DNA of 64,000 nt, taken from NCBI GenBank assembly GCA_025055175.1, contig JANWYT010000003.1:62001-126000 (forward strand). Reading direction: 5' to 3'. The notes below the pieces were generated by a model. It ran no database searches. It was not told the DNA's origin and saw only the letters and a list, made by a program, of their open reading frames with translations. Of this stretch, positions 24,001 to 33,131 are shown in pieces; position 1 is the stretch's first letter, and each line of letters opens with the position of its first letter. The DNA is from Anaerolineae bacterium (lineage in GTDB: Bacteria; Chloroflexota; Anaerolineae; Aggregatilineales; Phototrophicaceae). Made by a program: the position numbers and the translations under genes.

Positions 24001-24819
24001 CTAAGGCGCGGAGCGTAGCACGCTGCTCAGCCAGGCCACCAGGGCCTCGATGAGCGGTGGACTGCTGGCCAACATGTTGGCTCCCCGTCCCGATGGAGCT
24101 TGGATCGACTGCACGCCAGGCAAGGCTGCCAGAGCCAGGGCAGCGGCGTAGCTGGTTGCGTCATCTTGGCTGGCCACCACCAACACGGGGCGAGGCACGA
24201 CCTGCGACAGGGCGTCAGCGTCGGCCTGAGATGGGCTGAGCAAGGCCAGGCCGTCGCACAGCGCTTCCAGGGCGCAGCCGCGCAGAGCAGCTCCGCTAGC
24301 CTGACCTGCGGCCAGCACGGCCAGACGACCAGGATCGACCGCCACGAGTTCGCTGAAGGACTCCAGCAGACGCCCCACGTCTTCGGGGCGGCCCGCGGCA
24401 GGCCAATCGACGGCCAACACAGCCAGACCTGCTCCTTGCAGGGCCAACGGCAGCGCTCCCCAGGCGGTGCGTTCCGACGTCAGCAGGACGACGCCAGGCA
24501 AGCGTTGGCCTGGCGGGGCGTACAAATCCCCCTGAACGCTGAGGACAGCGCTGAGGGTGACGGCCACAGTCTGAACGCCCTCGGCATTGGCGGCGCTGGC
24601 CCAGGGCGGCAGTGGCGCGTTGTTGGGCAGGGCAGCAGCCGTCGGATTGTTCCGGCCTGCGCTCAGCGTAGCCGAGTACAGCTGCTCTGAGGACAAGATA
24701 GGGATGACAGGGCTGGGCGCCAGCGTGGGCGCAGAGAGCTGGCGCGTGGGCAGGGCCGTCGGGGCAGGCGGAGCGCTGCACGCCGCCAGCAGCAGCAGGC
24801 TAAGCCATCGGGCGCGCAT
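24001..24819 (-). CDS. Lipoprotein with alpha/beta-hydrolase-like domain
   Basis: The 272-residue protein has a lipobox, LLLLAAC, at residues 8-14, so Cys14 should be lipidated, followed by a Thr/Pro-rich linker. The mature domain from about 85 has PPGQRLPGVVLLTSERTAWG, AVDWPAAGRP and VLAAGQASGAALRG, which resemble strands and the nucleophile elbow of alpha/beta hydrolases. However, the elbow reads GQASG, where Ser would follow Ala, so catalytic activity is uncertain. It overlaps the upstream methyltransferase gene by 20 bases, so it is probably translated from the same mRNA. It is likely on the outer face of the membrane. Confidence 0.72.
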   Translation of the reverse strand: MRARWLSLLLLAACSAPPAPTALPTRQLSAPTLAPSPVIPILSSEQLYSATLSAGRNNPTAAALPNNAPLPPWASAANAEGVQTVAVTLSAVLSVQGDLYAPPGQRLPGVVLLTSERTAWGALPLALQGAGLAVLAVDWPAAGRPEDVGRLLESFSELVAVDPGRLAVLAAGQASGAALRGCALEALCDGLALLSPSQADADALSQVVPRPVLVVASQDDATSYAAALALAALPGVQSIQAPSGRGANMLASSPPLIEALVAWLSSVLRSAP

Positions 24820-25570
24820 AGACGACCATCCGCTCGCTGGCGTCGTCGTAGTCTTCTTCTTCGTAGCCGCCGTAGATGGCTTGGACGTCGTAACCCGCGA
24901 CGCGCAGCAGCAGGCGAATCTCGCTGGCGAAGAAGTAGCGCAGAACGTGGGGCGCGATCAGGCGCTTGATCGTGCCATCTGCTGCAACCTCGTCGTACAT
25001 CCACTGGATGCGCATGATCTGTTCAGCGCGGTTCAGCACGCTAACCGATTGCAGCATGACTAGGTTGTTCGTGTCGGGGTTGAGGAAGGTGCGCTCTAGG
25101 GTGATATGCTCGTCATCGCTGGCGCTGTAAGCGGCGCTGGGGTTGGGGAGGTCGATCAGCAACAGGCCGCTGGGACGTAGCAGGGCGCGCAAATTGCGCA
25201 GCAAAGCAAGCTGCTGTTCTTGCTGAGGGAAGTGCATGAGCATGTTGAACGATAGCAAAGCCAGGCCGAAGCGCTCATCTGTCTGGTAAGTGATGGCGTC
25301 GGCGCGAGCGTAGCGCACCCATTCGCGTAGGTGTGGCATGGCTTTCAGCTTGCGCTCTAATCGCTCTAGCATGGGCGGGCTGGTATCGACTCCCAGGCAA
25401 GCAATCTCTTGTTGGGCCAGGTGCAGCAGCACGCGCCCCGTCCCGCAGCCCACTTCGAAGACGGGGCCGCCTCCGCCGCTGGCCAGACGTTCATAGAGCG
25501 CCAGGTCGTCGGTCTTGTTGGCGGTGTCTAGGTCGTAATAATGCGCGATTAGGGCGTAGTAAGCGGACAT
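24800..25570 (-). CDS. Class I SAM-dependent methyltransferase
   Basis: The 256-residue protein begins with ALIAHYYDLDTANKTDDL, a common opening of type-25/type-11 methyltransferases. It has motif I VFEVGCGTGRVLLHLA (about 37-52), the acidic CLGVDTSPPMLERL and LALLSFNMLMHFP. The substrate is unknown. It lies six bases after an enoyl-CoA hydratase gene and overlaps the lipoprotein gene by 20 bases, making a three-gene operon. A small-molecule or lipid substrate would fit the neighbours, but nothing proves it. Confidence 0.86.
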   Translation of the reverse strand: MSAYYALIAHYYDLDTANKTDDLALYERLASGGGGPVFEVGCGTGRVLLHLAQQEIACLGVDTSPPMLERLERKLKAMPHLREWVRYARADAITYQTDERFGLALLSFNMLMHFPQQEQQLALLRNLRALLRPSGLLLIDLPNPSAAYSASDDEHITLERTFLNPDTNNLVMLQSVSVLNRAEQIMRIQWMYDEVAADGTIKRLIAPHVLRYFFASEIRLLLRVAGYDVQAIYGGYEEEDYDDASERMVVYARPMA

Positions 25571-25576
25571 GGCAGC

Positions 25577-26365
25577 TCAGTCTTCGGGTAGGTTCACGCG
25601 CTTGCGGCGCTGGAAGAAGCGTTCGACGGCTTGGTGATGCGCGTCGGCTTCCCACAGCGGCGGGAACAAGTCGCGTTCAATCATCAAGGCGGTATCGTAG
25701 TCGTGGTTCAGGCCGCCTTGCAACAGCGTCTTGATGGCCCGCACCACGTCGGGTGGACGACGGGCTATGCTAAGGGCCCATTCGCGCGCCGATTCCAGGG
25801 CTTGGCCCTGTGGTACGACGTGATGAGCTAGGCCCAGCTGGCGGAGTTGATCGGCATTCATAGCGGCGCCGGCCAACAGAATCTCCATCGCGCGGGCATA
25901 GCCTACTAAGCGCAGCAGACGCTGGCCAGCGCCCCAGCCCGGCGTCAGGGCCATATTGATCTGGACGAAACCCAGACGCGCCGCTTGATCGACGAGGCGC
26001 AAGTCGCAAGCTAGAGCAATTTCGCTGCCTCCGCCCAGGGCATAGCCGTTGATGGCTGCGATGGTGGGAAAAGGCAGACGTTCCAGGGCCAGCAGGGCGT
26101 CGCCCATCAGCGTAATCATGGCGCGCGCGTCCTCGGCGCTGGTCTTGTGACGTAGCTCGCTCAGGTCGCCACCGCTGCAAAACGCTTCTTGACCAGCGCC
26201 GGTCAGGATTAGGACGCGGCAGTCGGGGCGCTGGCGCAGACTCTCGATCGCCTGAGCGAACAGGCGCATGCTAGCCGTGTCCAGGGCGTTGAGGGCCTGA
26301 GGGCGGTTGAAGGTGAGGACGGTCACGCCGTCGCTGTGATGATCTAGCAGGATGGATTGGCTCAT
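25577..26365 (-). CDS. Enoyl-CoA hydratase/isomerase family protein
   Basis: The 262-residue protein has the crotonase fold signatures TFNRPQALNALDTASM (about 18-33), AFCSGGDLSEL (61-71) and AINGYALGGGSEIALACDLRL (about 105-125), the last one with the oxyanion-hole Gly residues. Catalytic Glu residues expected after the third motif are less clear: the region RLGFVQINMALTPGWG has no Glu where hydratases carry the second one. It may therefore be an isomerase, decarboxylase or another family activity. It opens an operon with a methyltransferase and lipoprotein. No other beta-oxidation gene lies nearby. Confidence 0.85.
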   Translation of the reverse strand: MSQSILLDHHSDGVTVLTFNRPQALNALDTASMRLFAQAIESLRQRPDCRVLILTGAGQEAFCSGGDLSELRHKTSAEDARAMITLMGDALLALERLPFPTIAAINGYALGGGSEIALACDLRLVDQAARLGFVQINMALTPGWGAGQRLLRLVGYARAMEILLAGAAMNADQLRQLGLAHHVVPQGQALESAREWALSIARRPPDVVRAIKTLLQGGLNHDYDTALMIERDLFPPLWEADAHHQAVERFFQRRKRVNLPED

Positions 26366-26588
26366 AGCGCTAACGCAGCGCGCCGCGCCGCTGTTCTATC
26401 AAGCACTCTGGCCGACGATCGGGCAGTTCATGGTTCATGGCGCGTCCTTGATTGCTACCTTTCTGCTCTCCACTCTCTACGCTAATCCACGTCGATCTGA
26501 CGGCCGACGAGTTTGTGAGTCATGCACGAGACCTGCCTCCGAGATGGGCGCGCTCGGCGCACGCGCACCCAGAGGGTGCTGCCATCGT

Positions 26589-26900
26589 CTATGCGTCAGC
26601 CTCGGCGTCTTGCTCATAGGGATTCTGACCACCTCGCGTGCCGCGCCGCACCTCCTGCTCCCAGGGGCGCTTGGCTGTGCCACTATAGCCCATCTCGCGC
26701 AGCCGCTCCAGCTCCAGCGCTTCTAGTATCTCGCTCAAGCTGTCCAGGTCGGCGCGTGGGATCGGCTGATCGGTTGAGTCGGGACGGCGGTAGACGTAAC
26801 CAACGCCGCCGCACCAATCACAGTCTGCGGCTTGGCCGCTGAAGTCATCTTCGCTCCAGCCGTAGCCATCGCACGATGGACAGCGTACTACGCGCAGCAT
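26589..26900 (-). CDS. Small DnaJ-type zinc finger protein
   Basis: The 103-residue protein contains two CxxCxGxG-like motifs, CPSCDGYG (residues 8-15) and CDWCGGVG (27-34), the pattern that forms one zinc site in the DnaJ cysteine-rich domain. The remainder is a predicted helix (LDSLSEILEALELERLREMG) and a charged, Gln/Glu-rich tail. There is no J domain or client-binding domain. GAGG precedes the ATG. It lies eight bases upstream of the gatA stop region, on the same strand as gatA, and may be the end of that operon. Function unknown; half-site zinc proteins like this are often small RNA- or protein-binding factors. Confidence 0.72.
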   Translation of the reverse strand: MLRVVRCPSCDGYGWSEDDFSGQAADCDWCGGVGYVYRRPDSTDQPIPRADLDSLSEILEALELERLREMGYSGTAKRPWEQEVRRGTRGGQNPYEQDAEADA

Positions 26901-26907
26901 GAGAGCC

Positions 26908-28371
26908 TCAGCTTACTAGGGCTGGCTTGCGCGCGTGCCAGTCGTGGGCCTGCTCGTAAGCGTAGGCAGCGCGCAGCAGGGTATCTTCGCGCATGGGCGG
27001 GGCGAGGAGCTGGAGGCCAATCGGCAAACCCGCGTCGTCGAAGCCACACGGCACGCTCATGCCGCAGACGCCAGCCAGATTGGCTGGCACGGTCAGGATG
27101 TCTGCCAGATACATCTGCAACGGATCAGCGCTGTTCTCGCCGAATTTAAAGGCCGTCGTCGGCGAGACGGCGGCGGCCAGCACGTCCACTTGCTCAAAGG
27201 CGCGCTCGAAGTCGCGCTTGATGAGGGTGCGCACCGCTTGGGCTTTGCCATACCAGGCGTCGTAATAGCCGGCGCTCAGGGCGTACGTGCCGAGCATGAT
27301 ACGACGCTTGACCTCATCGCCGAAGCCCGCGCCGCGCGTGGCTTTGTAAGTTGCGATCATGTCGCCCTTCTCCACGCGCAAGCCGAAGCGTATGCCGTCG
27401 TAGCGCGCCAGATTGGCGCTGGCTTCGCTGGTGGCGATGATGTAGTAGACGGCTAGAGCGTAATCGCTGTAGGGCAGGTCAACGTCCTGGACGCTCGCGC
27501 CCATAGCCTCTAGCTCTTCGACAGCTTGCATGACCGCTTCGCGCACCTCGCGTTGCAGCCCTTCGCCGAAGTATTGCTTGGGCAGGCCGACGCGCAGGCC
27601 CTGCACGCCCTGGCGCATGGCGTCTAGGTAATTCGGCACGGGAGCTTTGCTGCTGGTCGAGTCCAGCGGATCGTGGCCAGCGATGACTTGTAGTATGCGG
27701 GCGCAGTCTTCGACGGTGCGCGTCATAGGGCCAGTCTGATCCAGCGATGAGCCGTAAGCGATCAGGCCGTAGCGCGAGACGCGCCCGTAGGATGGCTTGA
27801 GCGCTGCCAAATTGCAGAACGATCCTGGCAGGCGGATGCTGCCGCCAGTGTCGCTACCTAGCGCGCCCAGGGCCATGCGCGCGGCCACCGCTGCGCCGCT
27901 GCCGCCGCTGCTGCCGCCTGGCACGTAGTCAAGATTCCAGGGGTTGCGCGTGAGGAAGAAGCCGCTGTTCTCGGTCGATGAACCCATAGCGAATTCATCC
28001 ATGTTGAGCTTGCCCAGCATGACCATGCCAGCGTCCAGCAGGCGCTGAACAGCCGTCGCGTTGAAGACGGGGACGTAGCCTTTGAGGATTTTGCTAGCGC
28101 AGGTCGTCTCAATGCCTTTAGTCGATAGCACGTCCTTGATGGCCAGGGGCGCGCCTAACAACGGAGCGGATTCGCCACGCGCGCGCGCTGCGTCGGCAGC
28201 GCGGGCCTGCTCCAGGGCCAGGTCAGCGCTCACAGTCAGGTAGGCCTGCACTTGCGGATCGTAACGCTCGATCTGTTGCAGATGAGCCTGGGTGAGTTCC
28301 AGCGAAGATACTTCGCGGCTCTCTAGCTTGGCCAGGGCTTCTGTCAAGGAGAGGTCGGTGAGGGCGCTCAT
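26908..28371 (-). CDS. gatA: Asp-tRNA(Asn)/Glu-tRNA(Gln) amidotransferase subunit A
   Basis: The ATG at 28371, with AAGGAAG upstream, gives a 487-residue product of normal length. The amidase catalytic triad sits at the family positions: Lys79 ([12 protein letters not shown]), cis-Ser154 ([10 protein letters not shown]) and nucleophile Ser178 ([13 protein letters not shown]). GatA hydrolyses glutamine and channels ammonia to GatB for making Gln-tRNA or Asn-tRNA by the indirect route. Neither gatC nor gatB is adjacent here. The amidase family is broad, but the match of triad numbering and [16 protein letters not shown] loop strongly favours GatA. Confidence 0.93.
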   Translation of the reverse strand: MSALTDLSLTEALAKLESREVSSLELTQAHLQQIERYDPQVQAYLTVSADLALEQARAADAARARGESAPLLGAPLAIKDVLSTKGIETTCASKILKGYVPVFNATAVQRLLDAGMVMLGKLNMDEFAMGSSTENSGFFLTRNPWNLDYVPGGSSGGSGAAVAARMALGALGSDTGGSIRLPGSFCNLAALKPSYGRVSRYGLIAYGSSLDQTGPMTRTVEDCARILQVIAGHDPLDSTSSKAPVPNYLDAMRQGVQGLRVGLPKQYFGEGLQREVREAVMQAVEELEAMGASVQDVDLPYSDYALAVYYIIATSEASANLARYDGIRFGLRVEKGDMIATYKATRGAGFGDEVKRRIMLGTYALSAGYYDAWYGKAQAVRTLIKRDFERAFEQVDVLAAAVSPTTAFKFGENSADPLQMYLADILTVPANLAGVCGMSVPCGFDDAGLPIGLQLLAPPMREDTLLRAAYAYEQAHDWHARKPALVS

Positions 28372-28414
28372 GCAGGCTTCCTTGCGTGGCGTGGGGATGG
28401 TCTTATAGTCGGTC

Positions 28415-28420
28415 ATTATA
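28415..28420 (-). promoter_or_regulatory. Candidate -10 box for gatA
   Basis: TATAAT on the minus strand at 28420-28415, 44 bases before the gatA ATG. No strong -35 is found at 16-18 bases, so this is based on the perfect -10 and position. Confidence 0.4.
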
Positions 28421-28516
28421 GCCCAAAGCCCTCCCTGCAACACGGGCAAGATAGCTCATCCATGACAGCCCTCGTTATGCTACACTGAGGCTCAAAGCAC
28501 AGGAGGCTCTGCACAA

Positions 28517-29425
28517 TTGACGATGACACGTCCTAATCTACAACGCTACGCGCGCCTGTCAGTGTTAGTGTCCCTGCTGGTCATCGGCCTCAAGATCGGC
28601 GCTTACGCCCTGACTGGCTCGGTGGGCCTGCTCTCGGACGCGCTGGAGTCGCTGACTAACGTCGCGGCTGCCCTGATCGCCCTGATCGTGTTGGGGGTGG
28701 CCGTGCGTCCGCCAGATGATGAACACAACTACGGCCACGACAAGGCCGAATATTTCGCCAGTGCCGCAGAAGGCGCACTGATCCTGATCGCAGCGCTGAG
28801 CATCGGCTTCAGCGCGCTAGACCGCCTGTTCAATCCGCACCCACTGGAGCAGTTGGATTTGGGCCTTGCGGTGTCGCTGCTGGCGACGCTCATCAATGGT
28901 TTAACGGCGCGCACGCTGGCTCAGGTGGGCAAACGTCATGGCTCAATCACGCTGGAAGCTGACGCCAAACACCTGATGACCGATGTTTATACCTCGCTGG
29001 GGGTGGTGGTTGGCCTCGTCTTGGTGGCGCTCACAGGTCTGCTCTGGCTGGACTCGGTGGTGGCGCTGCTGGTGGCCCTGCACATTGTGGCCAGCGGAGC
29101 GGGGCTGCTGCACCGTTCGGCGCATGGCATGATGGACAGTGCCTTGAGCGCTCAGGATGTTCAGGCGGTGCAGAGCGTCTTGGACTCCTATGCACAACGC
29201 TACGCCATCCAGCACCACGCTTTGCGCACGCGCCAAGCTGGCCCACGCAAGTTCATCAGCGTCCACGTCCTCGTCCCCGACGCCTGGACGGTGAAGCGCG
29301 GCCACGACTTGCTGGAACAGCTTGAAGGCGACATCCGCAACAGCTTAGGCCGCGATTACGTCAACGTATCCACTCACCTAGAGCCGCTCAATGATCCCTG
29401 CTCCCATCGCGACTCGGAACTGTAG
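28517..29425 (+). CDS. Cation diffusion facilitator (CDF) transporter
   Basis: AGGAGG at 28501-28506 sits ten bases before a TTG at 28517, which favours this codon over the ATG two codons later. The 302-residue protein has about six membrane segments within residues 12-190, with the CDF signature SVGLLSDALESLTN (35-48, metal ligand Asp41), EHNYGHDKAEYFA (69-81) and the second helix-pair motif LEADAKHLMTDVYTSLG (about 145-161). A cytoplasmic C-terminal domain follows. CDF proteins export Zn2+ or other divalent metals using the proton gradient. Motif DALES with HxxxD-type partners suggests Zn2+, Fe2+ or Mn2+; selectivity cannot be stated. Confidence 0.9.
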   Translation: MTMTRPNLQRYARLSVLVSLLVIGLKIGAYALTGSVGLLSDALESLTNVAAALIALIVLGVAVRPPDDEHNYGHDKAEYFASAAEGALILIAALSIGFSALDRLFNPHPLEQLDLGLAVSLLATLINGLTARTLAQVGKRHGSITLEADAKHLMTDVYTSLGVVVGLVLVALTGLLWLDSVVALLVALHIVASGAGLLHRSAHGMMDSALSAQDVQAVQSVLDSYAQRYAIQHHALRTRQAGPRKFISVHVLVPDAWTVKRGHDLLEQLEGDIRNSLGRDYVNVSTHLEPLNDPCSHRDSEL

Positions 29426-29467
29426 GTGGCGCGCCTGAATCACCGTGATTTTAACCTGAAGCCCAGT

Positions 29468-29473
29468 TATAAT
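29468..29473 (+). promoter_or_regulatory. Candidate -10 box for the aldolase gene
   Basis: A perfect TATAAT at 29468-29473 lies 42 bases before the aldolase ATG. The -35 region is weak. The gap after the CDF gene is 89 bases, so the aldolase is likely transcribed on its own. Confidence 0.45.
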
Positions 29474-29514
29474 GAGCCACATTGCTCGCCAACGATTCCT
29501 GAAGGAGAATTCCT

Positions 29515-30606
29515 ATGGTTGTCGCCGCCCCCCTGACCAGCACTAGCAAGCTAGAAGAACTGCTCGGCAAGGACGCCGAATATCTGCTCAGTCACACCAG
29601 CCAGACCATCGCCAAAGAGCGCTTGTACCTGCCTGGCCCGCGCTACCTGGACGACGTCTTCGCGCAGACAGATCGTCCACCTCAAGTGCTGCGCAGCCTG
29701 GCGCAGATGTTTAACACAGGCCGCCTGGCCGGCACAGGCTACCTGTCTATCCTACCTGTTGACCAGGGCATTGAACACAGCGCTGGTGCGTCTTTCGCTC
29801 CTAATCCAGATTACTTTGATCCTGCCAAGATCGTTGAGTTGGCCATTGAAGGCGGTTGCAACGCCGTCGCCAGCACTTTTGGCGTGCTGGGCGCGGTAGC
29901 CCGCAAGTACGCGCACCGCATTCCTTTCATGGTCAAGATCAACCACAACGAGCTGCTGACCTACCCCAACAAATCCGAACAGGTGATGTTCGGTACGCTG
30001 CGCGAAGCCTGGAACATGGGCGCAGTGGCGGTAGGTGCGACGGTCTACTTCGGCAGCGAAGGCGCGACCAAGCAGCTCGTCGAAGTGGCCCAGGCTTTTG
30101 CGATGGCCCACGAGATGGGCATGGCGACCGTGCTGTGGTGCTACATGCGCAACGGCGCTTTCAAAGTGAACGGCGTCAACCACGAGACCAGCGCCGACCT
30201 GACGGGCCAGGCTAACCACCTCGGCGTCACCATCCAAGCCGACATCATCAAGCAGAAGCTGCCCACTGGCAATGGCGGCTACAAGGCGCTCAACAGCGGC
30301 AGTTCATCCTACGGCAAGCTGGATGAGCGCATTTACACCCAGCTGACCAGCGATCATCCAATTGACTTGACGCGCTACCAGGTAGCCAACGGCTACATGG
30401 GCCGCATTGGCCTCATCAGCAGCGGCGGCGCTAGCGGCGCTAACGACTTCGCCGAAGCAGCCTGGACAGCTATCGTCAACAAGCGCGCCGGCGGCATGGG
30501 CCTCATCAGTGGTCGCAAAGCCTTCCAGCGTCCGATGGCTGAGGGCGTGGCCCTGCTCAACCTGATCCAAGACGTGTATCTCAACGACGACGTGACCATC
30601 GCCTGA
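29515..30606 (+). CDS. fbaB: Class I fructose-bisphosphate aldolase, DhnA type
   Basis: The 363-residue protein matches the archaeal/DhnA type of class I aldolase: [19 protein letters not shown] (about 77-95), [10 protein letters not shown] (about 140-149), [18 protein letters not shown] (about 178-195) and a Lys-rich segment (ADIIKQKLP, about 242-250) where the Schiff-base Lys lies in this family. It interconverts fructose 1,6-bisphosphate with two triose phosphates in glycolysis or gluconeogenesis. AAGGAG is eight bases before the ATG, a strong start consistent with a highly expressed enzyme. Length is slightly above E. coli FbaB. Confidence 0.9.
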   Translation: MVVAAPLTSTSKLEELLGKDAEYLLSHTSQTIAKERLYLPGPRYLDDVFAQTDRPPQVLRSLAQMFNTGRLAGTGYLSILPVDQGIEHSAGASFAPNPDYFDPAKIVELAIEGGCNAVASTFGVLGAVARKYAHRIPFMVKINHNELLTYPNKSEQVMFGTLREAWNMGAVAVGATVYFGSEGATKQLVEVAQAFAMAHEMGMATVLWCYMRNGAFKVNGVNHETSADLTGQANHLGVTIQADIIKQKLPTGNGGYKALNSGSSSYGKLDERIYTQLTSDHPIDLTRYQVANGYMGRIGLISSGGASGANDFAEAAWTAIVNKRAGGMGLISGRKAFQRPMAEGVALLNLIQDVYLNDDVTIA

Positions 30607-30633
30607 TAAACGCTCAGTGTCGAGGAAGGGAGC

Positions 30634-31824
30634 ATGAGCTTCGGCGCGACGCAGGGCAAAGCCTGGGCGCGGGCGGATTGGCTGGTGCTGCTAGTCTTGG
30701 TCCCGCTGACAGCGTTGCTGTTCACGCCCATCATTCTGCCACAGTTCCGAGAAGGTGCTTCCAGCGACTATCCAGCACATATGCGCTTCGCTGCTCAGAT
30801 CAACAGCGGGCAAGAGACCACGCCCCCAAGCCCCAACCGCCTACATAGTTGGGCGGTGGGGGTGGGCCTGCGCTTGCTGGGCCTGCCCCTAGAAGCATCT
30901 ACTCTGCTGGTGAGCCTGCTCACTTACGGCCTGAGCTGGACAGCACTGTATGTCCTGCTGTTGGATGGCTGGGGCGAAGCTCGTGTGGGGTCGCGTCTGG
31001 GTTTGGCTGGGCTGAGCCTGGCTCTGCTGACCTTTGGGCCGCTCAGCTTGTTGTTGGGCGATGAGCCAGGTGCTGCTCCCTTGTCTACTGTCTATCACAG
31101 TCCAACCTTCATGCTAGCGCGCCTTCTGGCCCTGCTGCAAACCATCGTGCTGGTGCGCGCCTTCTGGCGCAAGCTCACAGCGGGTTGGCCGATGGTGGCG
31201 CTAGCAGCGTTGCTCAGCTTGCTGTCCACTTTGGCACGGCCCAATTATTCGCTGGCCTTTGGCCCAGCCCTGGTCTTGCTGGCCCTGGCCTGGCACGCCA
31301 AGCGCTGGCGCGTCGATGGTCGCCTGCTATGGCTGGGTGGCTTGCTGCCTATGGCGCTAGTGTTGGTCTTGCAGTATGTCTACCTATTCATTGTAGCTGA
31401 TCCTCAGCGTGGCCTGGCCCTCAGTCCGCTGGGCTGGTACGGCCTGGATGATCCCGATGAGGCGCGAGTGCTGCTACGCCTAGTGCTGAGTCTGGCTCTG
31501 CCTCTGGCGATCTGGTTCTTGTATCCACGCGCTAGTGCCAGCGACTCTTATCTACCGGCCATGCTGCCTGTGTTGCTGCTGACCGTTCTCCAAGCTTATC
31601 TATTGGTGGAGCTTGGCCCTTCACAGGGGCATGGCAACTGGACATGGGGCTACCTGAGCGCGCTCTTCGTGGTCTATGCCCTGAGTACGCGCTTGTGGCT
31701 GATCCAGTGGCGGCTGAAAGGGCGCTGGACGTGGCGCGAGATGGTCTTTGGCCTTATCTTGGCCTTTCATGTTCTGAGCGGCGCACTATACTATCTTCGT
31801 ACGTTGCTCATCTATTGGCCTTAA
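30634..31824 (+). CDS. Polytopic membrane protein, function unknown
   Basis: The 396-residue protein has about ten hydrophobic segments from residue 17 to the end. Short loops include SDYPAHMRFAAQIN (first extracytoplasmic loop), STLARPNYSLAFGPAL (a Lys/Arg-Pro-x-Tyr motif near the middle) and GPSQGHGNWTWGYLSA (last loop). The topology and the first-loop Asp suggest a GT-C-like glycosyltransferase or its reduced relative. The protein at 56620-57819 has the same length, helix spacing and a matching HGNFLWG last loop, so the two are paralogues. It follows the aldolase by 27 bases, but co-function is not implied. Confidence 0.7.
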   Translation: MSFGATQGKAWARADWLVLLVLVPLTALLFTPIILPQFREGASSDYPAHMRFAAQINSGQETTPPSPNRLHSWAVGVGLRLLGLPLEASTLLVSLLTYGLSWTALYVLLLDGWGEARVGSRLGLAGLSLALLTFGPLSLLLGDEPGAAPLSTVYHSPTFMLARLLALLQTIVLVRAFWRKLTAGWPMVALAALLSLLSTLARPNYSLAFGPALVLLALAWHAKRWRVDGRLLWLGGLLPMALVLVLQYVYLFIVADPQRGLALSPLGWYGLDDPDEARVLLRLVLSLALPLAIWFLYPRASASDSYLPAMLPVLLLTVLQAYLLVELGPSQGHGNWTWGYLSALFVVYALSTRLWLIQWRLKGRWTWREMVFGLILAFHVLSGALYYLRTLLIYWP

Positions 31825-31831
31825 GCCCTGA

Positions 31832-31860
31832 TTGTGATCCACGCGGGCCGAGGCTATAAT
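31832..31860 (+). promoter_or_regulatory. Sigma-70 promoter for the sdh operon
   Basis: TTGTGA (31832-31837) and TATAAT (31855-31860) are 17 bases apart, a near-consensus promoter. Transcription would start near 31867, giving a leader of about 110 bases before sdhCD at 31980. I see no known riboswitch or attenuator in that leader. Confidence 0.7.
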
Positions 31861-31979
31861 GAAGAGTGCAATCGACTTACACATTTTTCAAAACAGTCTG
31901 AACGATAACCTGTACGTTCGTCCCATGCACTGCAAACCATCACCTCAACACCATATCGGACTATGAAAGGGGTTTCACT

Positions 31980-33089
31980 TTGGCATCGTTAGCTTTGACT
32001 ATCCGCGAAACTTTGCGCTATCGCGGCGCCATCGGCCAGTGGAGCTGGGTGCTGCACCGCCTGACCGGGTTGGGTGTGGTCTTCTTCCTGGTGATCCACG
32101 TCATCGACACCTCTTGGGCGGTCTTCTTCCCGGCCCTGTATGAAAAAGCCATCCGCATTTACCAAACGCCTCTGTTCACGCTGGGCGAATTTGCCCTGGT
32201 GTTTGCCGTCGTCTACCACGCCTTGAACGGGCTGCGCATTGCTATCTTCGACTTCAAGCCAGAATGGTGGAAGCACCAAGAGAGGGCGGCACAGGCGGTC
32301 TTCGCAGGCACAGCGCTGATCCTAGTGCCGATGTTCATCGGCATGGCTTACCACGCTATCCAGCACTACAGCCACGATCCTTTCATCCTGCCGCTGAGCG
32401 AGGTGTTGGCGGAGCAGCTACCCTTCCTGGCGGGGATCGTCGTCGCAGCCATTGGAGCTATCATCCTGGCTTTCGTTTACAACATGGTCATGGGCGCGAC
32501 CGAGCCAGTCGGCCCAGCAAAGGCCCAGGGCAGCGCGCTGGAGAGATTCTGGTGGTCGTTTATGCGCGTTTCGGGCCTGCTGATCGTCCCACTGGTGTTC
32601 GGCCATCTGGCTGCCATGCACGTCGTCCAGGGCGTCTTCGACCTGACGGCAGCTCAGCTCCGCGTGGTGGGCGTCGCACCCAGCACCGCCGAGCCTTTCA
32701 CCCTAGAGCAAACGGCAGCACTGCTGAACGACGACAGCGCGCGCACAGAGAACTTCTTGAACGGTTGGAATGACAGCGGCACAGCGACGGAATTCGTGGC
32801 CGAGCGCTGGAGTGCCATGCTAGGGCCGGTCTTCATCTGGCGCGCCTACGACATTGCCCTGCTAGCTCTGGTGACGATCCACGGTTTCAACGGCCTGCGC
32901 TACGTGTTGACAGACTACACCCAGGGTAACGCGGTGCTGCGTCGCGCGGCGGGCTATCTGTGCGTCATCGGCGCAATTGCGCTGTTGATTGTCGGTGGAG
33001 CGGCGCTGCTGAGCGCTGTGCCACAGGACGCCATCAAGATGGCCCACGAAGCCACGCGCGCCATGATGATGGCGCACGGCGGCGGTTGA
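31980..33089 (+). CDS. Succinate dehydrogenase membrane anchor, fused SdhC-SdhD
   Basis: AAAGGGG precedes a TTG at 31980; no ATG lies near the homologous N-terminus. The 369-residue protein is about twice the size of SdhC or SdhD. Residues 15-135 resemble SdhC: WSWVLHRLTGLGVVFFLVIH with His26 and His40, then FAVVYHALNGLRI with His80. Residues 188-345 resemble a second anchor subunit: WSFMRVSGLLIVPLVFGHLA with His209, and VTIHGFNGLRYVL with His301. About six membrane segments are expected. Fused, they would hold quinone and possibly haem b and anchor SdhA/SdhB. It is the first gene of the sdh operon (TTG-sdhA-sdhB). Confidence 0.86.
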   Translation: MASLALTIRETLRYRGAIGQWSWVLHRLTGLGVVFFLVIHVIDTSWAVFFPALYEKAIRIYQTPLFTLGEFALVFAVVYHALNGLRIAIFDFKPEWWKHQERAAQAVFAGTALILVPMFIGMAYHAIQHYSHDPFILPLSEVLAEQLPFLAGIVVAAIGAIILAFVYNMVMGATEPVGPAKAQGSALERFWWSFMRVSGLLIVPLVFGHLAAMHVVQGVFDLTAAQLRVVGVAPSTAEPFTLEQTAALLNDDSARTENFLNGWNDSGTATEFVAERWSAMLGPVFIWRAYDIALLALVTIHGFNGLRYVLTDYTQGNAVLRRAAGYLCVIGAIALLIVGGAALLSAVPQDAIKMAHEATRAMMMAHGGG

Positions 33090-33131
33090 TTGTCTTTGTG
33101 ATTTAACGGTAGTTTCAGAGGAGCAAACAAG

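Noticed and set aside
26352..26726. Plus-strand frame of 124 codons between the hydratase and the zinc protein
   Set aside because: It overlaps the zinc-finger gene on the other strand and has no ribosome site; the unique part looks like a chance hydrophobic run. The 223-base gap holds no supported feature.
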